Notes under the pieces: generated by a model
Databases searched by the model: none
What the model was told of the DNA's origin: nothing
The model's input: the letters and a program-made list of their open reading frames with translations, nothing else
Made by a program: the position numbers and the translations under genes
Part shown: piece by piece, positions 44,229 through 52,270 of the stretch
Position numbering within the stretch: the first letter of the stretch is position 1
How the letters are laid out: each line of letters begins with the position of its first letter
Source of the DNA: JBLNBN01 sp050260015
Lineage (GTDB): Bacteria > Bacteroidota > Ignavibacteria > Kapaibacteriales > UBA2268
Length of the DNA: 64,000 bases
Assembly (NCBI GenBank): GCA_050260015.1
Contig: JBLNBN010000063.1
Coordinates: forward strand, 1-64,000
Direction: 5' to 3'

Positions 44229-45359
44229 TCAGGCCCGCTGGGATTTGGGGTAAACTCCTGCTTGTGCGGAGATATTCAACAAAACGCCGGCAGCGGCCGC
44301 GTAGACGAATATAGCCGTTCCCCCGTAGCTAATGAACGGCATGGGAACGCCCGTCGTTGGGAGCGCGCCGGCATTAACGCCGGCGTTAACGAATACGTAG
44401 AATGCAAACGTAATTAGTATGCCTATAGCCAGGAAATACCCAAAGTCGTCCGGCGCTTTTTTAGCGATGAGCATGCCGCGCCAGAATATTATAACGAATG
44501 CGGCTATTACCAGCGTAACGCCTATAAAGCCGTATTCCTCGCCTATAATAGAGAAAATAAAATCGCCGTAGCTCTCGGGCAAAAACAGGTGGCTCTGCCG
44601 ATTCTGACCAGCTCCGACGCCGGCGATACCGCCGTTGCCAAGAGCGATGAGAGCTTGATTGAGCTGATACTTAACCCTCGCGCTAACGTCCGATTCGCCG
44701 CCCATGCCGAAGAAGGCGAGTAGGCGGTTCAAACGGTATTGAGCCGAGAGCGCGTAGCCGGCGGCAAGCGTTAAGCCGACTATAAAGGTGGAACCAAGAT
44801 GAAGAAGATTTGTATTGCCGATAAACATCATCGAAAAAGCGATCATAAATATAACGAGCAAGTTCGAGAAGTTCGGCTGCAACGCTATTAGCACAAGGAC
44901 TACGCCCAACCAAATCATAAACGGCAGGAAGCCGGACTTAAAGTCCTTGATGACTTTTTGCTTTTCGGAGAGGAGTGCGGCGAAGTGCAGCGCCAAGGCG
45001 AACTTAGCGACTTCCGTCGGCTGGAACGTAAAGAAGCCGAAGGATATCCATCGCGACGCGCCCTTCGCGGCGGAGCCGACGACGAGCACGAGGGCAAGCG
45101 CGCCAATTGCGGCAAGTAGTATATACTTGGAGAATTTCTTCCAGATATGATAATCGATTCTTGCGAAAACGAAGAGTAAAAGGAGACCGATGGCCACTTT
45201 AAAGCTATGGCTTCGCAAAAGGGACTCGGCGCTCCCGAGCTTTATCTCGGAAAACGTGGCGGACGCGCTATAGACGAACGCCACGCTAAAGAGCATTAGC
45301 GCCACGGTCGAGAGCAGAATGTACCAATCGATATGTCCCGCGTATTTACTTTTTTCCAT
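44229..45359 (-). CDS. ftsW: FtsW-type peptidoglycan glycosyltransferase (SEDS family)
   Basis: 376 aa with about ten transmembrane helices. SEDS motifs are present: GSAAKGASRWISFGFFTFQPTEVAKFA-like in the first half and, in the second, AGVGAGQNRQSHLFLPESYGDFIFSIIGEEYG followed by PTTGVPMPFISYGGTAIFVYAAAAGVLLNIS. SEDS proteins polymerise glycan strands from lipid II with a class B PBP partner; FtsW serves division and RodA elongation. The gene follows murD by 7 bp, as ftsW does in the dcw cluster, favouring FtsW over RodA. The other dcw genes are not in the window on that side. Confidence 0.94.
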   Translation of the reverse strand: MEKSKYAGHIDWYILLSTVALMLFSVAFVYSASATFSEIKLGSAESLLRSHSFKVAIGLLLLFVFARIDYHIWKKFSKYILLAAIGALALVLVVGSAAKGASRWISFGFFTFQPTEVAKFALALHFAALLSEKQKVIKDFKSGFLPFMIWLGVVLVLIALQPNFSNLLVIFMIAFSMMFIGNTNLLHLGSTFIVGLTLAAGYALSAQYRLNRLLAFFGMGGESDVSARVKYQLNQALIALGNGGIAGVGAGQNRQSHLFLPESYGDFIFSIIGEEYGFIGVTLVIAAFVIIFWRGMLIAKKAPDDFGYFLAIGILITFAFYVFVNAGVNAGALPTTGVPMPFISYGGTAIFVYAAAAGVLLNISAQAGVYPKSQRA

Positions 45360-45366
45360 TGGCGCC

Positions 45367-46701
45367 TTAATCGAGCGAATTAACGATTTCTTTAAAGCAA
45401 GCGCCGCGATGCTCGTAATTGGCGAACATATCGAAGCTCTTGCACGCGGGCGAGAAGAGCGCCACGTCGCCTTCCTCGGCGAGCTCGGCGCATCTTATGA
45501 CGGCTTCCTCGAGCGTATCTGCCTTAACGCAGCGCACGCTGGCGCAAAAATGATTAAATATGGCGTCGCGTTCCTCGCCGATAGCGACAATCGCTTTTAC
45601 GTTTTCGGCGACGAATTTATCCAACTCGGCATAGTTATTGCTGTCCCCACGACCTCCGGCGAGCCAAACGATCGGTTTGGAATAGCTGGAGAGCGCGTAC
45701 CAAGTAGCGTTAATATTAGTAGCTTTGGAATCGTTGACGTAGTCGACGCCATGCAGCGTTCGGACGTGCTCAAGGCGATGCTCCACGCCCTTGAAGGACA
45801 TAAGGCTATCGCGGATGTCCTCGTTGCGCACTTCGAAAGCGCGCGCGGCAAGCGCGGCCGCCATGGAGTTATATAAATTATGCGCCCCCGGTAGGGCGAG
45901 TTCGCAGGTTTTCATAAGCGTTTCCTCTTTTTGCCGGTTTCCGTTCGCGATTATTATCGAGCCGTTTTCCGGGTAAATCCCCCAATCTACCCGCGACATC
46001 GAAAATCGCATAATATTTGCTTTTGTTTCAACTAACGATTCCCCAAGCAGCGGGTCGTCGTTATTTAAAATTAACAAATTATTTTCATTTTGATTGCAAT
46101 TAATTTTCCACTTAGCCCCGGCATATTCTTCCATCGTGCCGTGGTAGTAGAGATGGTCCGGCGTTATATTCAAAATAACGGCTACTTGCGGGCGAAATTT
46201 TTCTACCCGATCCAGTTGAAAGCTGCTTACTTCGCATACCAAAATAGCTTCGGGCTCGATTTTATCGACGAAATCCGAAAGGGGAGCGCCGATATTCCCG
46301 CAGGCGTAGGCCTTCTTCCCAGAATTATTCAATATATATTCGATAAGGCTGGTAACGGTCGTCTTACCGTTCGTTCCCGTTATCGCGCAAATGGGATTCG
46401 TAATAAATTGCGAGGCGTATTCGAGCTCGCTGATAATTTTTATGCCCCGGCCCTCCGCCGTTTTAATTATTTCATTGGAGGGGCGCACGCCGGGCGAGGC
46501 GACTATCAAATCGCATTCGAGGGCGCGCGCCGTATGCCCGCCGAACTCGTAGCCTACCCCTAATTCTTTAAATAACTCTATTGCAATATTATACTTATCG
46601 GGTTCGTTAATTTCTGTGACAAAAACGTCGGCTCCTTTTCTGCGGGCTAAACGCGCTGCCGCTACGCCGCTCTTCTGGGCTCCAATTACGGTTATCTTCA
46701 T
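45367..46701 (-). CDS. murD: UDP-N-acetylmuramoyl-L-alanine--D-glutamate ligase
   Basis: 444 aa, family-typical length. A Rossmann N-terminal domain (MKITVIGAQKSGVAAARL) is followed by the ATP-binding P-loop GTNGKTT (109-115), the central Mur ligase domain with ILNITPDHLYYHG, and a C-terminal domain with HRLEHVRTLHGVDYVNDSKATN and ALFSPACKSFDMF. MurD adds D-Glu to UDP-MurNAc-L-Ala in the cytoplasm. It opens the minus-strand operon murD-ftsW-rimM-trmD-lipoprotein. The upstream 222-bp divergent region to the PhoU-like gene must hold its promoter; I see no certain one. Confidence 0.97.
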   Translation of the reverse strand: MKITVIGAQKSGVAAARLARRKGADVFVTEINEPDKYNIAIELFKELGVGYEFGGHTARALECDLIVASPGVRPSNEIIKTAEGRGIKIISELEYASQFITNPICAITGTNGKTTVTSLIEYILNNSGKKAYACGNIGAPLSDFVDKIEPEAILVCEVSSFQLDRVEKFRPQVAVILNITPDHLYYHGTMEEYAGAKWKINCNQNENNLLILNNDDPLLGESLVETKANIMRFSMSRVDWGIYPENGSIIIANGNRQKEETLMKTCELALPGAHNLYNSMAAALAARAFEVRNEDIRDSLMSFKGVEHRLEHVRTLHGVDYVNDSKATNINATWYALSSYSKPIVWLAGGRGDSNNYAELDKFVAENVKAIVAIGEERDAIFNHFCASVRCVKADTLEEAVIRCAELAEEGDVALFSPACKSFDMFANYEHRGACFKEIVNSLD

Positions 46702-46875
46702 ATTATTTATATGGAAATTGGTTCTTAATAAAAATGCAAATTAGCGGTTTACCGCCTTAGAAAAAAATACGAATAAAGCTTTTCAAGAATAGTTAAGATT
46801 GTGTGAAGATTGAATCAAATTTTTATCAATTTGCGTTGCCGGCCATAATGAACGCGTCTTAATCGAAATAATAGT

Positions 46876-46883
46876 TAATTTTG
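46876..46883 (+). promoter_or_regulatory. Candidate -7 element of the phosphate transport operon
   Basis: TAATTTTG at 46876-46883 matches TAnnTTTG, about 40 bp upstream of the PhoU-like gene's ATG (46924). No TTTG is visible at the expected upstream distance, so only the downstream half is supported. Confidence 0.35.
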
Positions 46884-46923
46884 CAGTCGTTCAAATTCAA
46901 ACATATAAAAAGTATGGAGTTTT

Positions 46924-47547
46924 ATGTTTAAAAGCATTTTACCCAAAGAATACAGCTTTTATGATTTCTTTGAAAATCATATCGCCAATACCAAGAAGAT
47001 GGTATTAGTTTTCGAGAAGTTAAAGGATGGGGAGATCGATTTTGAAAAAGCTTCAGCCGAAATCAAAACTTACGAACGCGCCGCCGACGTTATAACGGTT
47101 GATTGCGTCGACGCGTTGCACAAAACATTTATTACGCCGCTCGAACGCACGGATATTTACGATATAATAAAGGGGCTCGACGGCATAGCGAACGCGCTGA
47201 ACGGCGCAGTCAGCAAAATGCGCCTCTACGAGATCTCCGAAATTCGCCCCGAAGCCTTCCAATTCGTAGAGATATGCCATAAGGCGGTCGACGAGCTTAC
47301 CCAGGCGATAAGAGAGCTCCGATCCCTTAAAAATGCGGATAAGATCAAGCAACACTGCCGCAACATCCGCCACATAGAAACCGACGGCGACAAACTCTTC
47401 GCAACATCTATCATATCGCTTTTCCATGAGACCGACGCTAAGCTGATCATCAAGTGGAAAGACGTTCTTGAAAAACTTGAAAAATCCATCGACCGCTGCC
47501 AGGACGTTGGCAATATAATTGAAAGCGTGTTGATCGACAACGCCTAA
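46924..47547 (+). CDS. PhoU-like DUF47 protein, Pit partner
   Basis: 207 aa, wholly helical, acidic and without membrane segments. It is of the DUF47/PhoU-like type that accompanies Pit transporters: KEYSFYDFFENHIANTKKMVLVF at the start, FITPLERTDIYDIIKGLDGIANAL in the middle, and a second half with ELRSLKNADKIKQHCRNIRHIETDGD and KWKDVLEKLEKSIDRCQDVGNIIES (metal-binding Asp/Glu candidates). GGAG is 4 nt before the ATG. The Pit transporter gene follows 51 bp downstream, and the pair is a common phosphate uptake unit in which the PhoU-like protein probably modulates the transporter; the regulation itself is not shown by the sequence. Confidence 0.94.
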   Translation: MFKSILPKEYSFYDFFENHIANTKKMVLVFEKLKDGEIDFEKASAEIKTYERAADVITVDCVDALHKTFITPLERTDIYDIIKGLDGIANALNGAVSKMRLYEISEIRPEAFQFVEICHKAVDELTQAIRELRSLKNADKIKQHCRNIRHIETDGDKLFATSIISLFHETDAKLIIKWKDVLEKLEKSIDRCQDVGNIIESVLIDNA

Positions 47548-47598
47548 GCGCGGGTCGATACATTTATTTATTCCTTGAATTAATAAAAACGGAAAAAT

Positions 47599-48630
47599 AT
47601 GGATACGGTCTGGATTGTAGTAATTATAACAATTGGTTTAGCATTAGTATTCGACGTAATCAACGGATTCCACGACGCCGCGAACTCGATCGCGACCGTG
47701 GTTTCAACGAGAGTTCTCTCTCCGCGCTTCGCCGTTATTTGGGCGGCGTTCTTTAACTTTGTGGCTATGTTCATATTCGCTCCCAAGGTAGCGGATACAA
47801 TTTCAAAGATAATCAAGATAGATTCAATTGACCCAGCGTTTATTTACGTGGTGCTTGCCGGTTTGGTAGGCGCGATTTTCTGGGACTTGATCACCTGGTG
47901 GTTCGGCTTGCCGACTAGTTCCTCCCACGCGCTTATCGGCGGACTTGCCGGGGCGGGCATTGCGCACGGCGGCCTGGCCTCCGTTCGATGGGAAAAGCTT
48001 GGCGAAACGGCTCTCTTTATTCCAATAGCTCCGCTCCTGGGATTGGTTCTCGCCTTTATATTGATGGTAGCGGTTTACTGGATTTTCCGCAAATTCCGAC
48101 CCATGCAAGTGGACAAAATCTTCCGGCGGGGGCAATTGCTTTCGGCAGCTCTTTATTCATTAGGACACGGGGGCAACGACGCTCAAAAGACTATGGGCGT
48201 CATCGTAGCCGTGCTAGTAGCCGCAGGCATCTTCTCTCCGAACGTGGAGCTTTCCTTGGGCAACTCTCAAACTCTGTGGATAATTCTTTCCTGCCAGGCT
48301 GCGATTGCGATCGGTACAATGATGGGCGGCTGGAGGATCGTAAAGACGATGGGGATGAAGCTGACGCGACTTAAGCCTGTGCACGGCTTTTGCGCGGAAA
48401 CTGCGGGAGCCGTCACGCTATTCCTTGCGACTCATATAGGTATCCCGGTTTCTACCACGCACACCATCGCGGGTTCCATCGTCGGCGTAGGCTCGACTAC
48501 GAACCTGGCGGGAATAAAATGGGATATCGCTTCGAGGATCCTTGTATCGTGGATCATTACTATCCCATCCGCGGCCATTGTTTCGGCTTTGACCTTCTGG
48601 ATAATTAGAATATTCCATACAGGATTTTAA
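47599..48630 (+). CDS. pit: Low-affinity inorganic phosphate transporter (Pit family)
   Basis: 343 aa with about ten transmembrane helices. Both halves carry the family's internally duplicated signature: DVINGFHDAANSIATVVSTRVLSP near the N-terminus and LGHGGNDAQKTMGVI about residues 190-205. It also has WFGLPTSSSHALIGGLAGAGI and the matching HIGIPVSTTHTIAGSIVGVG in the second half. Pit proteins move phosphate, usually as a metal-phosphate complex, using the proton gradient. No high-affinity Pst system is seen nearby. The tRNA-Glu gene follows 77 bp downstream. Confidence 0.96.
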   Translation: MDTVWIVVIITIGLALVFDVINGFHDAANSIATVVSTRVLSPRFAVIWAAFFNFVAMFIFAPKVADTISKIIKIDSIDPAFIYVVLAGLVGAIFWDLITWWFGLPTSSSHALIGGLAGAGIAHGGLASVRWEKLGETALFIPIAPLLGLVLAFILMVAVYWIFRKFRPMQVDKIFRRGQLLSAALYSLGHGGNDAQKTMGVIVAVLVAAGIFSPNVELSLGNSQTLWIILSCQAAIAIGTMMGGWRIVKTMGMKLTRLKPVHGFCAETAGAVTLFLATHIGIPVSTTHTIAGSIVGVGSTTNLAGIKWDIASRILVSWIITIPSAAIVSALTFWIIRIFHTGF

Positions 48631-48669
48631 GCTATGAGCGAGAATTTTTCTACTGGAACGTAATTGTTC

Positions 48670-48700
48670 TTTGCGGAATCCAAAAAAGTTCGTAATTTTG
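48670..48700 (+). promoter_or_regulatory. Bacteroidota-type promoter of tRNA-Glu
   Basis: TTTG (48670-48673), a 19-nt spacer and TAATTTTG (48693-48700) match the Bacteroidota -33/-7 consensus exactly in both elements and spacing. The expected start, about 7 nt downstream, is the first base of the tRNA, so the transcript needs little 5' trimming. Confidence 0.75.
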
Positions 48701-48707
48701 CATTCCC

Positions 48708-48779
48708 GGCGCATTCGTCTAGCGGCTAGGACGTAGCCCTCTCAAGGCTAAAACAGGGGTTCGATTCCCCTATGCGCTA
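48708..48779 (+). tRNA. tRNA-Glu, anticodon CTC
   Basis: A complete cloverleaf of 72 nt plus the discriminator A at 48779 (CCA not encoded beyond a following C). Acceptor arms are 48708-48714 and 48772-48778 with a G-T first pair. The D arm is GTCT/GGAC. The anticodon stem is 48734-48738/48746-48750, its loop CTCTCAA has the anticodon CTC at 48741-48743, and the T arm is AGGGG/CCCCT with loop TTCGATT. The 5' half (CATTCGTCTAGCGG) is the usual tRNA-Glu sequence. It reads GAG codons. The variable region is short (4 nt). Confidence 0.97.
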
Positions 48780-48806
48780 CAAATACCAATCCGAAGCGGC
48801 TCTCTT

Positions 48807-49871
48807 ATGAATCGATTCGAAAAAGTCCTGACCTATTTCCACAGCGGAACCGGCAACGCTTTACTGACGTCGCAATGGATCGCAAGCGAAAGCGAATCTC
48901 TCGGCGTTCCCGCTAAAATCTATTCGATAGATAACAATTTTATCCCCGAAGCTCCCGATTTTACTCCAAATACTCTTATTTATTTTGTTTACCCCACGCA
49001 TGGCTTTAACGCATCGCCGGCGATGCTTAAATTTGTTCGGAGATTTCCCAAAGCGAAAGGCGCTTCGTTCTTTCTTGCTAATACCCGCGCGGGAGGAAAG
49101 TTCTTCAAGCTTTTTACTCCAGGGGTAAACGGCTTAGCGCTTTGGGCTCCCATGTTCATGTTATTATCGAAGGGAATGCGTTTTGCCGGTATGAAGTCTG
49201 TCGATATGCCTTCAAATTGGATTTCTATTCATCCCGCCCTGCCAAAAAAGTGGACTAAAGAAATTTCAGAGAGATGGGAAAATAAAACTCGCGAGTTCAC
49301 GAGAAAAGCTCTTTCTGGAATTAAAGTATACGGCAGAGCGCTGGCGGACTTGCCGATCGATATATTTCTATTTCCAATAAGTATAATGTACTATTTCGTG
49401 GGTAGATTTGCGCTCGCGAAAACATTCGTTTATAACTCTAAATGCGACAGTTGCGGCGTTTGCGCGGAGAATTGTCCTGTCGGGGCAATTAAACTGAATA
49501 AGGCGGGAAAGCCCTATTGGAGGTTCAAATGCGAGAGTTGTATGAGGTGTATGAACATTTGCCCGAAGAAGGCGATCGAAAGCTCCCATTTATTATTCGG
49601 GATTTACGTCGCGATGTCAGGTTTGATCCCGGCTAATTTGATTCTAAACTACGCCGGGCTGCCGCATACGTTTGCCTTGGAGGCCGCACAATACGCCGCT
49701 AATTGCGCGTTGAAGCTTTCGATCGTCTTTATTATTTATCAAGTCTGCTCAAAAGCCTTAAAGAATTCGATTTGGAATAAGATCGTAGAGAAAACCTCGC
49801 TGACGAACTACTGGAGCCGGTACCTCGCTCCGGGCCTTAAACTTAAGGATTTCCGCAGTCATAAGCATTAA
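48807..49871 (+). CDS. EFR1 family flavodoxin-ferredoxin membrane protein
   Basis: 354 aa. The N-terminus is flavodoxin-like with the phosphate-loop segment FHSGTGNALLTS and YPTHGFNASP. After a hydrophobic segment comes a two-cluster 4Fe-4S ferredoxin domain: CDSCGVCAENCPVGAI from Cys213 and CESCMRCMNICPKKAI. The C-terminal 100 residues include two hydrophobic stretches and may be membrane-associated. EFR1 proteins are presumed electron carriers with unknown partners, found mostly in anaerobes and facultative anaerobes. The gene starts 26 bp after the tRNA and is tail-to-tail with recR (4-bp overlap). Confidence 0.9.
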   Translation: MNRFEKVLTYFHSGTGNALLTSQWIASESESLGVPAKIYSIDNNFIPEAPDFTPNTLIYFVYPTHGFNASPAMLKFVRRFPKAKGASFFLANTRAGGKFFKLFTPGVNGLALWAPMFMLLSKGMRFAGMKSVDMPSNWISIHPALPKKWTKEISERWENKTREFTRKALSGIKVYGRALADLPIDIFLFPISIMYYFVGRFALAKTFVYNSKCDSCGVCAENCPVGAIKLNKAGKPYWRFKCESCMRCMNICPKKAIESSHLLFGIYVAMSGLIPANLILNYAGLPHTFALEAAQYAANCALKLSIVFIIYQVCSKALKNSIWNKIVEKTSLTNYWSRYLAPGLKLKDFRSHKH

Positions 49872-50461
49872 ACTACAGTTCTGCCTTCAATCGCGCGCGA
49901 CAGCGTCGCCTCGTCCGAGAATTCCAAAGAAGAGCCTATTGGCACTCCGCTCGCGATGCGTGTAGTTTTTATGCCAAACGGCTTTATGAGCTTAGCGAGA
50001 TATTGAGTCGTCACCTCGCCCTCTACGCTCGGATTTAAAGCAAAAATAATCTCCTTAACGCCTTCAAGTCTTGTGAAAAGTTCCTTTACCTTCAAGTCTT
50101 CCGCGGAGACTCCTTCCAAGGGATTTATAACGCCGTGCAGAACGTGATAGAGCCCCGAAAAGTCGTTAGTCTTTTCGATAGCGGTCACGTCGTTGGGCTC
50201 CTCTACTACGCAAATCACGCTGCGGTCCCTTTTTTGTGATCTACAGATCGGGCAAACATCCGATTCGGTATAGTTATGGCAAACCGAACAGTATTTTACT
50301 TTTTTCTTGAGCTCAAGAAGCGCCTCCGCGAAGCGCGCTATAAATTCCTCGGGCTGCCGGAGCATATAAAACGTGAGGCGCTGCGCCGTTTTCTTGCCGA
50401 TGGAGGGCAGGGAGGAGAAAGAATCCACAACTTTTTCTATTGTTTCCGATGTATATATCAT
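49868..50461 (-). CDS. recR: Recombination mediator protein RecR
   Basis: 197 aa. Helix-hairpin-helix segment SFSSLPSIGKKTAQRLTFYML, a C4 zinc finger with Cys58, Cys61, Cys70 and Cys73 (YCSVCHN...CPIC), and a Toprim domain (VICVVEEPNDVTAIEKTNDF ... FALNPSVEGEVTTQYL), ending GSSLEFSDEATLSRAIEGR. RecR with RecO loads RecA on gapped DNA coated with SSB. It follows the YbaB gene by 18 bp, matching the widespread ybaB-recR pair; dnaX does not precede it here. Confidence 0.97.
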   Translation of the reverse strand: MIYTSETIEKVVDSFSSLPSIGKKTAQRLTFYMLRQPEEFIARFAEALLELKKKVKYCSVCHNYTESDVCPICRSQKRDRSVICVVEEPNDVTAIEKTNDFSGLYHVLHGVINPLEGVSAEDLKVKELFTRLEGVKEIIFALNPSVEGEVTTQYLAKLIKPFGIKTTRIASGVPIGSSLEFSDEATLSRAIEGRTVV

Positions 50462-50479
50462 TACGGGTCTAATTAGTTA

Positions 50480-50812
50480 TTAAAATGGATTAAAACCGGG
50501 AATATTAGGCATGTTCGGCATCATAGAAGCGAGAGCCCCCATTTGCTCGTTCATCTTAGCCTGGGCTGCTTCGGCGGCTTTGTTAATAGCGGCAACTATC
50601 AGGTCCTCGAGCATTTTCTTGTCGCCCTGCGCTAAAAGCTCGTCGGAGATATTTATTGAAAGCGTTTGCCTAAGTCCGTTCATAGTAACGCTGACCATTC
50701 CGCCGCCGGATTCGCCGGTAACCTTAATTTGCTCTCCTTCCTGCTTAACGCGCTCGAATTCGCCCTGCATTTTCTTGACTTGCTCCATTATGGAGCCAAT
50801 ATCGAATTTCAT
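50480..50812 (-). CDS. ybaB: YbaB/EbfC family nucleoid-associated protein
   Basis: 110 aa with the family core: SIMEQVKKMQGEFERVKQEGEQIKVTGESGGGMVSVTMNG in the first half and LLAQGDKKMLEDLIVAAINKAAEAAQAKMNEQM in the second. It ends with a methionine/proline-rich tail. The protein is a small DNA-binding dimer with tweezer shape; genetic data in other bacteria connect it to recF-pathway repair. recR is immediately downstream, supporting the call. The 167-bp divergent region to the PspA gene holds its promoter. Confidence 0.93.
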   Translation of the reverse strand: MKFDIGSIMEQVKKMQGEFERVKQEGEQIKVTGESGGGMVSVTMNGLRQTLSINISDELLAQGDKKMLEDLIVAAINKAAEAAQAKMNEQMGALASMMPNMPNIPGFNPF

Positions 50813-50979
50813 AATTACATCCTAAAGTAAGCGATAAAATCTTAAATTTTCAATCAAAAAGTAAATAAAACGTTTTGATTGACGTGATAATGTATTACGC
50901 GTATGAATTTGATTTATGCTAAGAAATTACACGCTTTACAATATAAATTATTACTTGTTTATTAACAATCAGGTGGGAA

Positions 50980-51681
50980 ATGGGTATTTTCAGCAGAATC
51001 ACCGATATATTCAAGGCAAACGTCAACGACGCATTGGATAAAGCGGAAGACCCGGAAAAAATGCTTAAACAGATGGTGATCGAGATGGAGGAATCCGTCA
51101 ACAAAACCACGCTTGCAGTAGCTCAAGCGATCGCAAACGAGCGCGGACTTGAGAACAAGCTCGAAAAGGCGCGCCGCGACCGCGAGAATTGGGAGCAAAA
51201 GGCCATGCAGGCCCTAACTGCGGGACGGGACGACCTGGCTAAGCAAGCTCTCGAGCGCAAAGCTATCGCCGAGCGTAATATTGCCGACCTCGGCCCGATA
51301 ACCGAGCAAGCCAGGGTCACGTCCAACAAGCTCCGGCAACAGCTCGACGCGTTAAAGTCCAAGCTCGACGAAGCACGCAACCGTCAATCCACGCTTATCG
51401 CTCGTTCGCAAGCCGCCAAGGCGCAAAAGCAAATCGCGCAATCGTTCTCCGGCGTTGGCACCGACGCCTTCAGCAAGTTCGATAAATTCGAAGGGAAAAT
51501 TGAGAAATTGGAAGCCGAAGCGCAGGCCTTCGAGCAGTTGGCAGGCGAAAATACTTCACTCGACGACGAATTTAAAAAATTAAACGCCTCCAATACCGAT
51601 CTCGAGTTGCTTGAAATGAAGAAAAAAATGGGTCTCTTGCCCGCATCCTCCGCCGAAGAGAAAAAGGACGAAGCTTTATAA
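50980..51681 (+). CDS. pspA: PspA/IM30 family envelope stress protein
   Basis: 233 aa, almost entirely helical. An amphipathic first helix (MGIFSRITDIFKANVNDALDKAEDPEKMLKQM) is followed by a long coiled-coil region rich in Glu, Lys, Arg and Ala that matches the PspA/IM30 ESCRT-III-like fold. The N-terminal helix binds damaged membranes and the protein polymerises to keep the proton barrier intact. AGGTGGG lies just upstream of the ATG. No pspB/C or PspF gene is adjacent; the next gene, a YbjN-like protein 48 bp on, may share its transcript. Confidence 0.92.
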   Translation: MGIFSRITDIFKANVNDALDKAEDPEKMLKQMVIEMEESVNKTTLAVAQAIANERGLENKLEKARRDRENWEQKAMQALTAGRDDLAKQALERKAIAERNIADLGPITEQARVTSNKLRQQLDALKSKLDEARNRQSTLIARSQAAKAQKQIAQSFSGVGTDAFSKFDKFEGKIEKLEAEAQAFEQLAGENTSLDDEFKKLNASNTDLELLEMKKKMGLLPASSAEEKKDEAL

Positions 51682-51729
51682 GCCGCGTTCAATAAAACTA
51701 AACTTCTGAAAATACTAAGGAGACAAAAA

Positions 51730-52185
51730 ATGATTGATACGCCGGTTGAAACGATCAACGCTACAAAAAAGAAAGTAGCCCAAATGCTTGGCGAGCTTTA
51801 CCCTGATTTTATAGATTTCGAAGACGGTTCCTATACGATTTCCAGCGGCTCCACTATTGTTATGATAGTCGTGCGCGCATTTACTGAAAAGGAGTCCGTG
51901 ATTGAATGCATTTCCAACGTCGTCACCGGGGCCGAAATTAATTCCGAACTAATGAAATTCCTGCTTCGCAAGAACGCCGAGATCCACTTCGGGGCGTTCG
52001 GCTTGCTCTTCGACGATACTATCGTGTTCCAGCACTCCCTTGCAGGAAGCAATCTCGACCAGAACGAGCTCGAAACCGCTATAAACGCAGTTTTGGCAAT
52101 TGCCGATCACTACGACGACGAAATAATTAAAATTGCCGGCGGGAAGCGCGCAAAGGATTTAGCCTTCGACGAGGTGAACGAATAA
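51730..52185 (+). CDS. YbjN-like (T3SS chaperone-fold) protein
   Basis: 151 aa, soluble and acidic. The layout is that of the YbjN/CesT-like chaperone fold: a helix MIDTPVETINATKKKVAQMLGEL, a strand-rich core DFEDGSYTISSGSTIVMIVVRAF and FGAFGLLFDDTIVFQHSLAGSNLDQNELETAINAVLAIADHYDDEI. Family members bind peptides or act in membrane stress responses; some sit near PspA-type genes. AAGGAGA stands 7 nt before the ATG. The gene closes a two-gene unit with pspA and is followed by a terminator. Confidence 0.8.
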   Translation: MIDTPVETINATKKKVAQMLGELYPDFIDFEDGSYTISSGSTIVMIVVRAFTEKESVIECISNVVTGAEINSELMKFLLRKNAEIHFGAFGLLFDDTIVFQHSLAGSNLDQNELETAINAVLAIADHYDDEIIKIAGGKRAKDLAFDEVNE

Positions 52186-52209
52186 TCTGAAGTTATAGAA
52201 AAATTCGAA

Positions 52210-52252
52210 CGGCGACCCAGGAGATAGCCCGGGCCGCCGTTTTCTTTTTGTT
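52210..52252 (+). terminator. Intrinsic terminator after the pspA-ybjN unit
   Basis: Arms 52210-52220 and 52233-52242 pair by AACGGCG/CGCCGTT and an inner CCC/GGG with one internal mismatch, followed by TTTTCTTTTTGTTC. It lies 25 bp after the YbjN-like stop and also just downstream of the convergent OmpA-like gene. Confidence 0.7.
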
Positions 52253-52270
52253 CTTGATATAATCGTCGCT

